Part shown: piece by piece, positions 47,701 to 56,937 of the stretch | Layout: each line of letters begins with the position of its first letter | Position numbering within the stretch: position 1 is the stretch's first letter | Source of the DNA: Rhizobium sp. | GTDB lineage: Bacteria > Pseudomonadota > Gammaproteobacteria > Burkholderiales > Thiobacillaceae | Length of the DNA: 64,000 nucleotides | NCBI GenBank assembly: GCA_019459285.1 | Contig: JAIBEL010000067.1 | Coordinates: 44,752 to 108,751 of the forward strand | Direction: 5' to 3' | Program-made: the position numbers and the translations under genes | Notes under the pieces: model-generated | Told to the model about the DNA's origin: nothing | What the model saw: the letters and a program-made list of their open reading frames with translations, nothing else | The model's database searches: none

Positions 47701-47716
47701 TGGCATGCTCCGTGCT
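47701..47716 (+). promoter_or_regulatory. Sigma-54 (-24/-12) promoter upstream of the PEP-CTERM gene
   Basis: TGGCATGCTCCGTGCT matches the sigma-54 consensus TGGCACG-N4-TTGCW at all but two positions, with the invariant GG and GC correctly spaced. The inferred start lies near 47727, about 65 nt before the ATG at 47795. An inverted pair TTTTACAAATCGC (47597-47609) and GCGATATTTGTAAG (47646-47659) lies 45-105 bp upstream, where an activator could bind. PEP-CTERM genes are known to be sigma-54-controlled in some proteobacteria. Confidence 0.65.
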
Positions 47717-47794
47717 CATTAGCCGGGCGGGCAGTTGCAAGGAATGGACAATCTGCCCGCCAGCACAAACCAGATCGAGCGGAAAGCGGAGAAA

Positions 47795-48397
47795 ATGAAA
47801 ACCAACCTGAATAAACTGAGCCTCGCGCTCCTGCTGGCAGCGGGCATGACCTCGGCCCATGCCACGTATATCGAATCGGGCGACGCCTCGAATTTCCTGG
47901 CCTCAGCCCAACTGGCAACCGATATGCAGATCCAGGGCACGATCGGCCAGGACGACGAAGGCGATGTGTACGAACTCGTTTTCGCTACCGGCGGTCTGCT
48001 GACGATCAACGCCACGGGCCAGATTGGGACGAATTTGGATACCAACATCGCCCTGTTCGATGCGGGCTCCCAGGCCCTGATCGGAAACGACGATTCGGGT
48101 GGCCTTGATTCGATGCTGACCTATGCCATCAGTGCCGGGACCTATTACATCGGCATCGGCGATTACGAAATGTACGCGATCAATGCCAGCAACCAGGCTT
48201 GGTTCATGGATGGCATGCCGCCGGCCGGATTCGGTGCCGTGTCGCATGTTGAAAACCTGATCTCGATTGATCCGGGCGCCTACACGCTGACCTTGTCCGT
48301 GCAACCGCGAAGCAACGGGGTGCCGGAACCGGCCACTGTGGGTCTGCTTGGCCTGGGTCTGCTCGGCCTGGGCATGATGCGGCGCAAACGGGCCTGA
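47795..48397 (+). CDS. PEP-CTERM sorting-signal protein
   Basis: 200-aa exported protein. The signal peptide is MKTNLNKLSLALLLAAGMTSAHA. The C-terminal sorting signal VPEPATVGLLGLGLLGLGMMRRKRA has the VPEP motif, a transmembrane helix and an arginine-rich end, as processed by exosortase (EpsH). The middle part is a beta-rich domain (TNIALFDAGSQALIGNDDSGGLDSML, SAGTYYIGIGDYE), similar to DVUA0089-type PEP-CTERM proteins. The start is chosen at 47795 for the AAAGCGGAG ribosome-binding site. No exosortase gene lies in the window. A terminator follows. Confidence 0.92.
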   Translation: MKTNLNKLSLALLLAAGMTSAHATYIESGDASNFLASAQLATDMQIQGTIGQDDEGDVYELVFATGGLLTINATGQIGTNLDTNIALFDAGSQALIGNDDSGGLDSMLTYAISAGTYYIGIGDYEMYAINASNQAWFMDGMPPAGFGAVSHVENLISIDPGAYTLTLSVQPRSNGVPEPATVGLLGLGLLGLGMMRRKRA

Positions 48398-48440
48398 CCG
48401 GCCGCTCAGGGGTGCCCGGCTGCCGCGCAGGCCAGTGCTC

Positions 48441-48467
48441 AAGCCCGACCTCGGCGTCGGGCTTTTT
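48441..48467 (+). terminator. Rho-independent terminator after the PEP-CTERM gene
   Basis: AAGCCCGAC, loop CTCGGC, GTCGGGCTTTTT: a stem of 8-9 bp followed by five T residues, 44 bp after the stop. Confidence 0.9.
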
Positions 48468-48608
48468 CATGGGATAGGTCGGATGCGAGGGTTGCCAACA
48501 GGCGGTGCCGGCCCCGGAACCGCGCAAAATATGCCGCCACGTTACCGCGTGGCATCTGGCTCGAAGCGGCTGCTTGCCGTGCGGCGTTTTTATTGGCACT
48601 GTGCGGCC

Positions 48609-49634
48609 ATGACTGCCATCCCCGCGCCTTTCGTCGCCACCCGTTATCAGATCGCCGCCTGGCTGCTGATGGCGGCCGGTCTGTCGTTCACCCTGATGTT
48701 TCACCTGCTCCCTGCCTTGCTGTCCGGTTTGCTGGTGGTTCAGCTGGTGCACATGCTGGCGCCGCGTTTTGTGATCGGCCGCCTCGATCATGCCTGGGCC
48801 AAGGTGCTGGTGGTGTCCCTGATCACGCTGACGGTGCTCGGCGCGCTGGGGGGGCTCACCGCAGGCGTGATTCTCTATTTGCGTACCGAAGGCGGGCTGG
48901 CCGGGCTACTGACCAAAATGGCCGAGATCATCGAGAACTCGCGCCAATTGCTGCCGCTGTGGGCGGCCGCCTGGTTGCCGCAGGGGGATGGATCGGTCAT
49001 CCGGGCGGGGCTGGTCGAATGGCTGCGCACCCATGCACTGGATATTCGCAAATTCAGCGGCGACGCCGGACGCGTCCTGCTGCATTTCATCATCGGCCTC
49101 ATCATCGGCAGCTTCATTGCCCTGCGCGAGGCGCGCCAGACCCAGGCGCTGGCGCCGCTGGCCCAGGCGATGTGCGAGCGCGTGTCGCGCCTGGGCGAGG
49201 CGTTCCGCCGCGTGGTGTTCGCGCAGGTTCGCATCTCGGCGCTGAATGCGCTGCTGACCGGTATTTACCTGCTGCTGGTGCTACCCGCCTTCGGCGTGCA
49301 TCTGCCGTTTACCAAGACCATGATCGTCGTCACTTTCCTCGTTGGCCTGCTGCCGGTACTGGGCAACCTCGTGTCCAACACGATCATCGTCATCATCTCG
49401 CTTTCCCATTCGCTGCATGTGGCGGCTGCGTCCCTGACGTTCCTGATCCTCATCCACAAGCTCGAATATTTCGTGAATGCCCGTATCATCGGCGGGCAGA
49501 TCCAGGCGCGGGCGTGGGAACTGCTGATCGCCATGCTGGTGATGGATGCCGCGTTCGGCGTGCAGGGTGTCATCGCCGCGCCGATCATTTACGCCTACAT
49601 CAAAAAAGAACTGTCCGACAGGGAGTTAATTTAA
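48609..49634 (+). CDS. AI-2E-family transporter (PerM-like)
   Basis: 341-aa membrane protein with about seven hydrophobic helices, in the family named for the AI-2 exporter TqsA. Recognisable parts are the N-terminal helix pair, LIIGSFIALREARQ and GLLPVLGNLVSNTIIVIISLSHSLHVA, and the C-terminal LEYFVNARIIGGQIQARAWELLIAMLVMDAAFGVQGVIAAPIIYAYIK. The substrate is unknown. The start is at 48609; an in-frame extension to 48435 is hydrophilic and crosses the terminator. It lies 2 bp before the ACT protein. Confidence 0.87.
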   Translation: MTAIPAPFVATRYQIAAWLLMAAGLSFTLMFHLLPALLSGLLVVQLVHMLAPRFVIGRLDHAWAKVLVVSLITLTVLGALGGLTAGVILYLRTEGGLAGLLTKMAEIIENSRQLLPLWAAAWLPQGDGSVIRAGLVEWLRTHALDIRKFSGDAGRVLLHFIIGLIIGSFIALREARQTQALAPLAQAMCERVSRLGEAFRRVVFAQVRISALNALLTGIYLLLVLPAFGVHLPFTKTMIVVTFLVGLLPVLGNLVSNTIIVIISLSHSLHVAAASLTFLILIHKLEYFVNARIIGGQIQARAWELLIAMLVMDAAFGVQGVIAAPIIYAYIKKELSDRELI

Positions 49635-49636
49635 GC

Positions 49637-50176
49637 ATGTCCAACGACACCGAATCACTCGTCATCACTGCCAGCGGCGAGGACAAAATCGGCCTGGTGG
49701 AAGGGTTCACGCGACGCATTTCGGATAGCGGCTGCAATATCGAGGAGTCGCGCATGGCCGCGCTCGGCGGGCGCTTTGCGCTGCTGATGCGGGTGTCGGG
49801 AAACTGGGATGCCCTGGCCAAACTGGAGGCGCGCCTCCCTGCCGTCGCCGAGGAACTCGGCTTGGCGCTGACCCAGCAGCGCACCCGCCCGACACGCGCC
49901 GACAAGCCGCTGATTCCCTACACCGTGGAAGTTGCCGCGCTCGACCAGCCCGGCATCGTCAACAGCCTGGCAAACTTCTTTGCCCGCTTGCATATCAACA
50001 TCGAGGCGCTCGACACCGAGACCTATCCGGCCCCGCATACCGGCGCCCCGATGTTTGCCGTCCACATGACGCTCGGCATTCCCGCCGACACCCATATCGC
50101 CACGCTGCGCGGCGATTTTCTCGACTATTGCGACGACCAGAATCTCGACGCGACGTTTGAACCGGTACGGATGTGA
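49637..50176 (+). CDS. ACT-domain protein, GcvR-like
   Basis: 179-aa protein with two ACT domains: residues about 1-80 (LVITASGEDKIGLVEGFTRRISDSGCNIEESRMAALGGRFALLMRV) and 95-175 (YTVEVAALDQPGIVNSLANFFARLHINIEALDTETY). This layout is that of GcvR, the glycine cleavage system repressor, which acts by binding GcvA. Amino-acid sensing is inferred. No gcv genes are nearby. The stop overlaps the next potential GTG start. Confidence 0.82.
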   Translation: MSNDTESLVITASGEDKIGLVEGFTRRISDSGCNIEESRMAALGGRFALLMRVSGNWDALAKLEARLPAVAEELGLALTQQRTRPTRADKPLIPYTVEVAALDQPGIVNSLANFFARLHINIEALDTETYPAPHTGAPMFAVHMTLGIPADTHIATLRGDFLDYCDDQNLDATFEPVRM

Positions 50177-50187
50177 GGACGATGACG

Positions 50188-50655
50188 ATGGGGCGACGAA
50201 ACCACGCGAATCGAATCGGACAGGCTGCCCTGCTGGCGCTGGTGTTGCATGCCGGGACCGCGCAGGCGGGACCGTATTCGGACGATCTGGCCAAATGCCT
50301 GGTCGAATCGACGACGGCGGCCGACAAGAATGCGCTGGTCAAATGGATGTTTGCCACCGCGGCCCTGCATCCTGCGGTCAAATCGATCGCATCGGTCACC
50401 GATGCAGAGCGCGCCCAGTCAACCCGGTCCACGGCGGAGTTGTTTGTGAAGCTGCTGACCGAATCGTGTCGCGCGCAGGCGCAACAGGCCGTGAAATATG
50501 AAGGCGCCACCGCACTGCAGACCGGTTTCCAGATACTGGGTCAGGTCGCCGCCCGAGAATTGTTCGCCGACCCGAACGTGGCCCAGGGCCTGGCCGAACT
50601 GGAGCAATACATCGACAGCCGGAAAATCGAGCAGGCGCTTGCGCCGCAGCGATAG
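50188..50655 (+). CDS. Exported protein of unknown function
   Basis: 155-aa protein with a signal peptide (IGQAALLALVLHAGTAQAG, cleaved near AQA) and a helical mature part with two cysteines (AKCLVEST and TESCRAQAQ). There is no family I recognise. ATGs at 50182 and 50188 are both possible; GAGG at 50175-50178 fits the second. It overlaps or follows the ACT gene closely, so it is probably co-transcribed. Confidence 0.7.
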   Translation: MGRRNHANRIGQAALLALVLHAGTAQAGPYSDDLAKCLVESTTAADKNALVKWMFATAALHPAVKSIASVTDAERAQSTRSTAELFVKLLTESCRAQAQQAVKYEGATALQTGFQILGQVAARELFADPNVAQGLAELEQYIDSRKIEQALAPQR

Positions 50656-50707
50656 TCCGGCCTGGTTCCGGTTCAGTCCTGTATCTGCGTAAAGGAGGGG
50701 CGCCGGA

Positions 50708-51673
50708 TTATTCGTCGGCGCTGACGCCGAGCTCGATGTAATACATCGGCATGACCTCGGCCTCCGGGTTTTTGCGCGGTTGACTGCGTATCAGCGCCGC
50801 CTCGACGCGCGCGGCCTGCAGCGCCGTGCGGTCGAGCACGATGGGATAGAGCCGGCAGTGCTTCTCGATCAGTTCGGCCTGCTGGAATGCGCAGGATTCG
50901 AGCTGGCCGCGCGCGGCCATGTCGAGATGCGGCAGCAACAGCATCCACGGCGCCTGCCACGCGTGGTAATCATGCACCAGCCGGGTGTGCGCCTCGTCCA
51001 TGCCGGCAGTGGAGATGAACAGCTGCGGAAAGGCGTCGGCCTCGAGCACGCGGCCGCGCAGGTGATCGCCGTCCTTGAGCGTATGCAGGCCCAGCCCGGC
51101 GCCGTCATCCGAGCGGCGGAACCATTGCACCACGCCGCTGGCGAGGCCGTTCACATGGCGCGTCAGGTACACGCCGGCGGGCTCGTCGAGCCCGGCCACC
51201 GCCGCGCTCTGGAAATGTTCCTGTGCCGCCATGCCGGCGCGCCAGTCGAGCGGGGGCTTGGTGTCGGTCTCGGTGTCGGTGCGCACGCTATGCAGCAGGG
51301 CGAGCGGCTGGTCGTGCCGGTCGAGCAGCCAGAGCTCGAACTGGTCGCGGAAGGCGAAGGGCACCTCGCGATGCACCTTGAGCAGATGCTCGTAGACCAC
51401 GGCGCCCATGTCCTCCAGTCGCCTGAAGTCGTCCGAGGGAAAGAGCGGGCCGCGCTTCAGGCCTCTTTCCGCCGACCAGTGGCCATAGCGGATGTCGGAA
51501 ATCTGCGCGCGCCGGCCGTCACGTCCCAGGCCATCGAGCAGGGCGTCGTTGGCCACATAGATGTCCCACTCGACGCCGTCGGTCGTCACCGCCTCGGCCG
51601 ACTGGTATCGGATCGTGTGCACCACCCCGCGAAACGGGTTGAGCAGGCGCTGGGCGTAGCATTCGATCTGCAT
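50708..51673 (-). CDS. Conserved hypothetical cytoplasmic protein
   Basis: 321-aa protein with no signal peptide or membrane segments. It begins MQIECYAQRLLNPFRGVVHTI and contains WDIYVANDALLDG, RDQFELWLLDRHDQPLALLHSV and ACIRSQPR-like C-terminal features (ALIRSQPRKNPEAEVMPMYYIELG). I do not recognise a family and assign no function. The start at 51673 was chosen because a GGAG lies upstream and the first residues look conserved; a longer frame to 51706 is possible. Confidence 0.68.
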   Translation of the reverse strand: MQIECYAQRLLNPFRGVVHTIRYQSAEAVTTDGVEWDIYVANDALLDGLGRDGRRAQISDIRYGHWSAERGLKRGPLFPSDDFRRLEDMGAVVYEHLLKVHREVPFAFRDQFELWLLDRHDQPLALLHSVRTDTETDTKPPLDWRAGMAAQEHFQSAAVAGLDEPAGVYLTRHVNGLASGVVQWFRRSDDGAGLGLHTLKDGDHLRGRVLEADAFPQLFISTAGMDEAHTRLVHDYHAWQAPWMLLLPHLDMAARGQLESCAFQQAELIEKHCRLYPIVLDRTALQAARVEAALIRSQPRKNPEAEVMPMYYIELGVSADE

Positions 51674-51702
51674 GGGCGGGGACTCTCCTCGGCGATTGGC
51701 GA

Positions 51703-52326
51703 TCAATTAGGTGAGGGCGGGTGTGCTGTCGACGTGTCGTGGGTTGCCGTGCTCATCCAGGCGAACAGCGAGGCGCGCATGGCTTCCTCCACCGGCATGT
51801 CGATCTGCTGCACCCAGGCGCGTGGCACAAAGACGGTATATCCGCCGATCATGTAGCCCATCGGCAGATAGACCGCCACGCGGTCGCCCTGCAGGAAACC
51901 GGCGGGCAAGGTGTCGACGCTCTGGCGCGTGATCAGCCCCACGACTTCGAGCGCCTGTCCCGGAATCTTCAGGACGACGACCGTTTGCTGCGCGGCCGCA
52001 TCGCGGCGGGGCGAAAAATAATCGGCAAAATCCTTGAGCGACGAATAAATGCTCTTTACGACGGGCAGGTTGGTGAAGGGCAATTCCACCAGCGACAGCA
52101 GCTTGCCCACGCCGGGCTGCGACACGAGGATGCCGAGCAGGAAAATACAGGCCACGCCCAGCCCCAGCCCCATTCCCGGTACGTAATATTCGCCGATCAG
52201 GGGGCGCGTCAGTTGCATGGCCAGCGTCTCGCTCCAGTGCAGAAAGACGTACAGCAGGTAGACCGTCAGGCCGAGCGGCAGCGCAGTGAGCAGTCCGCGT
52301 AGAAAATACTGGGAGATGCGTTTCAT
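51703..52326 (-). CDS. DUF502 membrane protein
   Basis: 207-aa membrane protein of the DUF502 family with two transmembrane segments: LLTALPLGLTVYLLYVFLHW (about residues 10-29) and GMGLGLGVACIFLLGILVS (about 51-69). The conserved LPVVKSIYSSLKDFADYF and VAVYLPMGYMIGGYTVFVPR identify the family. Function unknown. It heads the minus-strand pair with the hypothetical protein downstream. Confidence 0.87.
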   Translation of the reverse strand: MKRISQYFLRGLLTALPLGLTVYLLYVFLHWSETLAMQLTRPLIGEYYVPGMGLGLGVACIFLLGILVSQPGVGKLLSLVELPFTNLPVVKSIYSSLKDFADYFSPRRDAAAQQTVVVLKIPGQALEVVGLITRQSVDTLPAGFLQGDRVAVYLPMGYMIGGYTVFVPRAWVQQIDMPVEEAMRASLFAWMSTATHDTSTAHPPSPN

Positions 52327-52544
52327 CGGTTTCGGGGCCGGGGGGCAGCCATCATTTCATCCTGTCCCCTTAGCATAGCAGCGACGGGCTACGAGCCGTG
52401 GGAGAGGACCGGCCGGCCGAAATGCGCGTTGATACGACCGGCCCGCTATCCCACCCAAAATATTTGTGCGACGAGGCTTCAGTCCCGGGTGGCGTTGCCG
52501 ATTATTCACGTGATGCGTCCAAGTCTGTTGTGGGGGAATGTAGC

Positions 52545-53894
52545 GTGCTGAATCGTCTTGTCGGAATGTGGTCGGGTAATCGGGAAAATACAGTTGCGCC
52601 GCCACCGCCGCGCGTCGAGGCCGTCGAGCCCCAGCCGGCAGCCAGGCCGGCCGGCAAAGCGCCGTCGGTCATGCGTCGCGAGGCCATGCTGGGACGCGAC
52701 CAGCGCGTCGCAGGCTATACCTTCATGTTGCGCCGCACGGCCGACGAACACCCCGATCCGAACCTGCCCGATGTGCAGCGCCTCTACGATGAAACCCTGC
52801 TGGGCAACCTGCAGCGTATGGATATCGCGCGCCTGCTGGGACAGCGCCTGGCTTTCGTGCCGATTTCGCCGGCGACCCTGGACCACCCACTCATCGGGGA
52901 ATGGCCCGCTACCGGCACGGTCTGGCTCCTGAACATCGACGCCCGGGCCACGGTGGACGCGTCTCTGCTGGCCCGGCTGGCTGAACTGAAAACGCGTGGA
53001 TTCAGTTTTGCGGTGCAGGCGGATGCAGCCATCCGCCCCGAACACCATGCGCTTCTGCCGCATATGGATTATGTGGTGATGGATGTCAGCAGCGAGGACA
53101 TTCCCGCCATCACCGCGCAAATCGCCGCCGTGTCCAAACTGGCTGCGGGCAAGCGGCTGGTCGCGACCGACGTGCAGACGCTGGAAGCGTTTCACATGTG
53201 CCACAAGCTGCAGTTCGCGCTGTTCATGGGGCCGTTCATCACCCGTCGCGAAAATCTCGGCAACCCGGTCATGGGGCCATCGCGCGCCAAGGTACTGGAC
53301 CTGATGAACCGGGTGCGTACCGGTGCCGAGCAGCCGGAACTGGCCGCCCAGTTCCGCCACGACCCGGCGTTGTCGGTGCGTCTGCTGCGCTACGTCAACT
53401 CGCCCGGCATGGGCCTGATGAACAAGATCGGCGGCATCGAACAGGCATTGATGGTGATGGGGCAGGACAAGCTCTATCGCTGGCTGACGCTGATCCTGTT
53501 TACTGGCGGCCAGACCCAGGAACTCGACCAGGCCGTTCTGGAAAATGCGCTGGTGCGCGGCCGAGTGGCCGAACAACTGGCCGGCCGCGCCCTGTTTGCC
53601 AAGGCGCGCGACGAAATTTTCGTCGCCGGACTGTTTTCCTTGCTGGATGTCGTGATGCACATGCCGATGGAGCAGGTATTGAAGCAGATCAGCCTGCCAG
53701 CCGAGATCACCGAGGCCATCGTCTCGCAGCGCGGCCCGTATGCACCCTATCTGGCGCTGGCCATTGCCTGCGAACAGGACGACCAGAGCAGCATCGAAGC
53801 CCTGGCCAAGCAGATCGGACGCGACGTGGCCGACATCAACGGCGTGCACATGGATGCATTGTTGTGGGCGCAGCAGCTGTCCGGCGACGTATGA
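52545..53894 (+). CDS. HDOD-domain protein with degenerate EAL-like N-terminus (YuxH-type)
   Basis: 449-aa signalling protein. Residues about 50-235 resemble an EAL domain without EAL catalytic motifs (REAMLGRDQRVAGYTFMLRR, VMDVSSEDIPAI, KLQFALFMGPFITR). Residues about 245-440 form an HDOD domain (LAAQFRHDPALSVRLLRYVNSPGMGL, GIEQALMVMGQDKLYRWL). This YuxH-type layout is found in proteins with no known enzyme activity. I chose GTG at 52545 with GGGGGA about 7 nt upstream; ATG at 52566 is an alternative, and the earlier frame to 52398 has no support. Confidence 0.83.
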   Translation: MLNRLVGMWSGNRENTVAPPPPRVEAVEPQPAARPAGKAPSVMRREAMLGRDQRVAGYTFMLRRTADEHPDPNLPDVQRLYDETLLGNLQRMDIARLLGQRLAFVPISPATLDHPLIGEWPATGTVWLLNIDARATVDASLLARLAELKTRGFSFAVQADAAIRPEHHALLPHMDYVVMDVSSEDIPAITAQIAAVSKLAAGKRLVATDVQTLEAFHMCHKLQFALFMGPFITRRENLGNPVMGPSRAKVLDLMNRVRTGAEQPELAAQFRHDPALSVRLLRYVNSPGMGLMNKIGGIEQALMVMGQDKLYRWLTLILFTGGQTQELDQAVLENALVRGRVAEQLAGRALFAKARDEIFVAGLFSLLDVVMHMPMEQVLKQISLPAEITEAIVSQRGPYAPYLALAIACEQDDQSSIEALAKQIGRDVADINGVHMDALLWAQQLSGDV

Positions 53895-53900
53895 CCTGAC

Positions 53901-54173
53901 ATGCCGACCGCTCCGGACGCCGCATGGTGTGTCTACATGCTGCGCTGCGCCGACGGCACGCTCTACACCGGCATCACCACCGACATCGCCCGCCGCGTCG
54001 CCGAGCACAACGGCGAAGGCGGCCCGGGCGCCCGCTACACCCGCAGCCGGCGTCCGGTGCAACTGGTCTACGTCGAAGCCGCAGCCGATCGCGCCGAGGC
54101 GGCGCGGCGCGAAGCGGCGATCAAGCGCCTGGACCGCGTGCACAAGCTGGCGTTGTGCGCATCCGGCCTATAA
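53901..54173 (+). CDS. GIY-YIG nuclease-superfamily protein (UPF0213)
   Basis: 90-aa single-domain GIY-YIG protein of the YhbQ/UPF0213 type: CVYMLRCADGTLYTGITTDIARRVAEHN, the GIY/YIG equivalents being VYM and YTG, then a conserved RYT segment and EAARREAAIKRLDRVHK. These proteins may cut or process nucleic acids, but the role in cells is not known. It lies 6 bp after the HDOD gene. Confidence 0.9.
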   Translation: MPTAPDAAWCVYMLRCADGTLYTGITTDIARRVAEHNGEGGPGARYTRSRRPVQLVYVEAAADRAEAARREAAIKRLDRVHKLALCASGL

Positions 54174-54184
54174 TCCCCACCCAC

Positions 54185-55102
54185 TCAGCCTTTCAGGCGC
54201 CGCTGCAACTGCGGCATGGCCCCTTCGACGGCACGCTGCCCGGCATCGATCGCGACACCGCCCCGGTGAAATTCCATCAGCCCCAGGTCCGCGAGCAGCG
54301 GCGTCACCATCACGTCTGCCGGTTCGCCGGCCAGCCGGCTGCGCGTGATCAGCACCTGCATGATGTTGATGCTGCTTGCCAGTACGTCGAGCATGGCTGG
54401 CGGTTTGAGTCCGCTATCGTGGTTGATGCCGAGTTGCGACATGCTGTTCTGGATACGCGCCATCACGCTGTCGGTCAGGGTCTCAGGCTCTGCCGTGGTG
54501 CGCTCGCGCGGTCTGTCCTTGGCCGGCCGGGATTTGAGATGGCGGCCGAGCAGATGGGCGTTCAGATCGACTGCAATCACGAGGTCGGCGCCCATCGCCC
54601 GACATAGCGATACCGGAACCGGGTTGACCAGGCCGCCATCGACCAACCAGTTGCCGTCGTGCAGCGCAGGCGTGAACAGCCCGGGCAGCGCGATCGAGGC
54701 GCGCACCGCCTCCGTCACCTTCCCCTCGCGCAGCCAGATTTCGCGACCGCGTTGCAGGTCGGTGGCAACGGCGCCGAACGGGCGGGCCAGTTCGCGAATG
54801 TCGCGATCGACGAAATGGCTGCGGAAGAACTCGATCAGCCGGTCGCCCTTGATCAGCCCGCTGCCGAGCGAAAAATCCAGGAAGCCCACCACGGTCTGCA
54901 GGTGCAGGCTGCGCACCCAGGTCTCCAGTCGGTCGAGTTCGCCGCCGACATAGGCGGCGCCCACCAGTGCACCGATGGAGGTGCCGCAGACCAAGTCGGG
55001 TTCGATGCCGGCGTCCGCCAGTGCGCGGATGACGCCGATATGGGCCCAGCCGCGCGCCGAACCGCCGCCGAGCGCCAGACCGATGAGGGGAGGTTTGCTC
55101 AC
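54185..55102 (-). CDS. Patatin-like phospholipase (RssA-type)
   Basis: 305-aa serine hydrolase. The oxyanion motif GGGSARGWAHIG is at about residues 12-23. The nucleophile motif is GTSIGA with Ser at about 42. The Asp of the Ser-Asp dyad is in LVDGGLVNPVPVS. No signal peptide. Substrates in the family are lipids; the exact one is unknown. It follows nrdJ on the same strand by 7 bp. Confidence 0.88.
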   Translation of the reverse strand: MSKPPLIGLALGGGSARGWAHIGVIRALADAGIEPDLVCGTSIGALVGAAYVGGELDRLETWVRSLHLQTVVGFLDFSLGSGLIKGDRLIEFFRSHFVDRDIRELARPFGAVATDLQRGREIWLREGKVTEAVRASIALPGLFTPALHDGNWLVDGGLVNPVPVSLCRAMGADLVIAVDLNAHLLGRHLKSRPAKDRPRERTTAEPETLTDSVMARIQNSMSQLGINHDSGLKPPAMLDVLASSINIMQVLITRSRLAGEPADVMVTPLLADLGLMEFHRGGVAIDAGQRAVEGAMPQLQRRLKG

Positions 55103-55109
55103 GATGGGG

Positions 55110-56843
55110 TCAATCCGCCTCGCGCTCGAGGCCGCAGCATTGCACCCGTTCGCCGGCCGGCTCGCTCAGAATGGCGCCGGTGACCGGGTTGGGACGGAAC
55201 ACGGTGCAGCCTTTGAGGCCCAGTGCATGCGCCTGCCGGTACAGATCCTCGAAACGCTCGAACGGGATGTCGGCGGCGACATTGATGGTTTTCGAAATGG
55301 CGTTGTCGACGAAGGGCTGGAGCGCTGCCTGCATGTGCAGATGGGCGATGGGGTCGATCTGCTGCGCTTCGATCAGTGCAGGCGGCAGACCAGTATGGCC
55401 TTGCTGCTGCCACAGGTGGGCGGCGTGGTCGACCACGCGATGGGTGTGATACTGGCCGTCCGCTTCGAGCACGCGGCGCTCCGCTTCGGCGGAGAAAATG
55501 GGCTCGATGCCGCTGGAAAGATTGTTGGCGAGCAGGCTGATGGTGCCGGCCGGCGCGATGGCCAATACATGGCTGTTGCGGATGCCGTGTGCGGCGATGG
55601 CGTCGCGAATGCCGGCCGGCAGTCGGGTGGCGAAACCGCTCGCCAGGAAGGCATCGCGCTCGAAGGCAGGAAACGCGCCTTTCTCGTGTGCGAGTTCGAC
55701 CGACGCCTGATAAGCATGGTCGCGTACCGCCTGCATCGCCTGCGCGGCCAGGCGTTGCGCAGCTTCGCTGTCGTAGCGCAGGCCCAGTAGTACCAGTGCG
55801 TCAGCCAGTCCGGTGATGCCGAGGCCGATGCGACGTTTCAGGTGCGCTTCCTGGGCCTGCGCCGGCAGTGGGTAGCGCGAGACGTCGATGACATTGTCGA
55901 GAAAACGTACCGCGTGCGCTGCCGCGTCGGCCAGTGCGGCGAGATCGAGGCGGGCGTCGGCGGTAAAAGGCGATGTCACGAAGGCGGTCAGATTGAGCGA
56001 GCCGAGATCGCAGGCGCCATAGGGCGGCAGCGGGATCTCGCCGCAGGGATTGGTGGCGGTCAAGGTCTCGCGGCCCGCCAGCGTGTTGTCGCGGTTGATG
56101 GTGTCGGCGAACAACACGCCAGGCTCGGCGGTGTCGTAGGCGGCGCGCAGGATGCGCTGCCACAGGACGCGCGCTTTCACCGTATGTGCGCGGGCCAGAC
56201 CGGGAAACGTCAGCGGCCAGTCGCGGTCCCGATCCACCGCCGCCATGAAAGCGTCGCTCACCAGTACCGACAGATTGAAATGCCGCAACACGGCGGGATC
56301 GCGCTTGGCGTCGACGAATTTCTCGATATCGGGATGGTCGCAGCGCAGCGTCGCCATCATGGCGCCGCGCCGTGTGCCGGTCGACAACAAGGTCGCGCAC
56401 ATCGCGTCCCATATATGCATGAACGACACCGGGCCGGAGGCGATGCTGCCGGTGGCCTGCGCCACCGTGCCGGCCGGGCGCAGGGTGGAAAAATCGTAGC
56501 CCACGCCGCCGCCGTGCTGCATGGTGAGCGCGCCTTCCTTCAGCGCTTCGAAAATGTGCTCGAGGTCGTCGGCGATCTCACCCATGACGAAGCAGTTGAA
56601 CAGCGTCACCCGGCGGCCGGTGCCGGCGCCGGCAAGAATGCGCCCCCCGGGCAGGAAGCGGAAATCGTCCAGCAGCGTGGCGAAACGTTCGGCCCATTGT
56701 TCACGCCTGTCCGTTTCGGCCTGCGCGATCGCCTGCGCCACGCGCCGCCAGCTGGCGCGGATATCGGGCTCGCCTGCGGCACGGTAGCGGGTTTCCCAGA
56801 TATGGCGGGAGATGTCCATGCTGAATGGGTCGGTCGTCTTCAT
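55110..56843 (-). CDS. nrdJ: Class II (B12-dependent) ribonucleotide reductase
   Basis: 577-aa adenosylcobalamin-dependent ribonucleotide reductase. All three catalytic-core cysteines are visible: Cys84 in LFNCFV, Cys267 with Glu269 in NPCGEI and Cys278 in ACDLGSLNL. The C-terminal segment (about 565-577) has a CC pair in QCCGLERE that could serve as the redox tail. It is on the short side for NrdJ. The overlap of the start with MSFMDIS-like alternatives is minor. B12 dependence lets it work with or without oxygen, suiting a facultative lifestyle. Confidence 0.93.
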   Translation of the reverse strand: MKTTDPFSMDISRHIWETRYRAAGEPDIRASWRRVAQAIAQAETDRREQWAERFATLLDDFRFLPGGRILAGAGTGRRVTLFNCFVMGEIADDLEHIFEALKEGALTMQHGGGVGYDFSTLRPAGTVAQATGSIASGPVSFMHIWDAMCATLLSTGTRRGAMMATLRCDHPDIEKFVDAKRDPAVLRHFNLSVLVSDAFMAAVDRDRDWPLTFPGLARAHTVKARVLWQRILRAAYDTAEPGVLFADTINRDNTLAGRETLTATNPCGEIPLPPYGACDLGSLNLTAFVTSPFTADARLDLAALADAAAHAVRFLDNVIDVSRYPLPAQAQEAHLKRRIGLGITGLADALVLLGLRYDSEAAQRLAAQAMQAVRDHAYQASVELAHEKGAFPAFERDAFLASGFATRLPAGIRDAIAAHGIRNSHVLAIAPAGTISLLANNLSSGIEPIFSAEAERRVLEADGQYHTHRVVDHAAHLWQQQGHTGLPPALIEAQQIDPIAHLHMQAALQPFVDNAISKTINVAADIPFERFEDLYRQAHALGLKGCTVFRPNPVTGAILSEPAGERVQCCGLEREAD

Positions 56844-56937
56844 GCGGATACGATGTCAGGCGGCGTTTGAGGCATTATCTGCCTCCTGACGTTTTCTGGG
56901 CAGCGGTCCTTTGGATATGGCTGCTTTGTTTCTGACC

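Noticed and set aside
52402..52420. CCGGCCGGCC palindrome near the HDOD gene
   Set aside because: It is a short GC palindrome of the type common in this composition, without a T-run or second copy, so no function is assigned.
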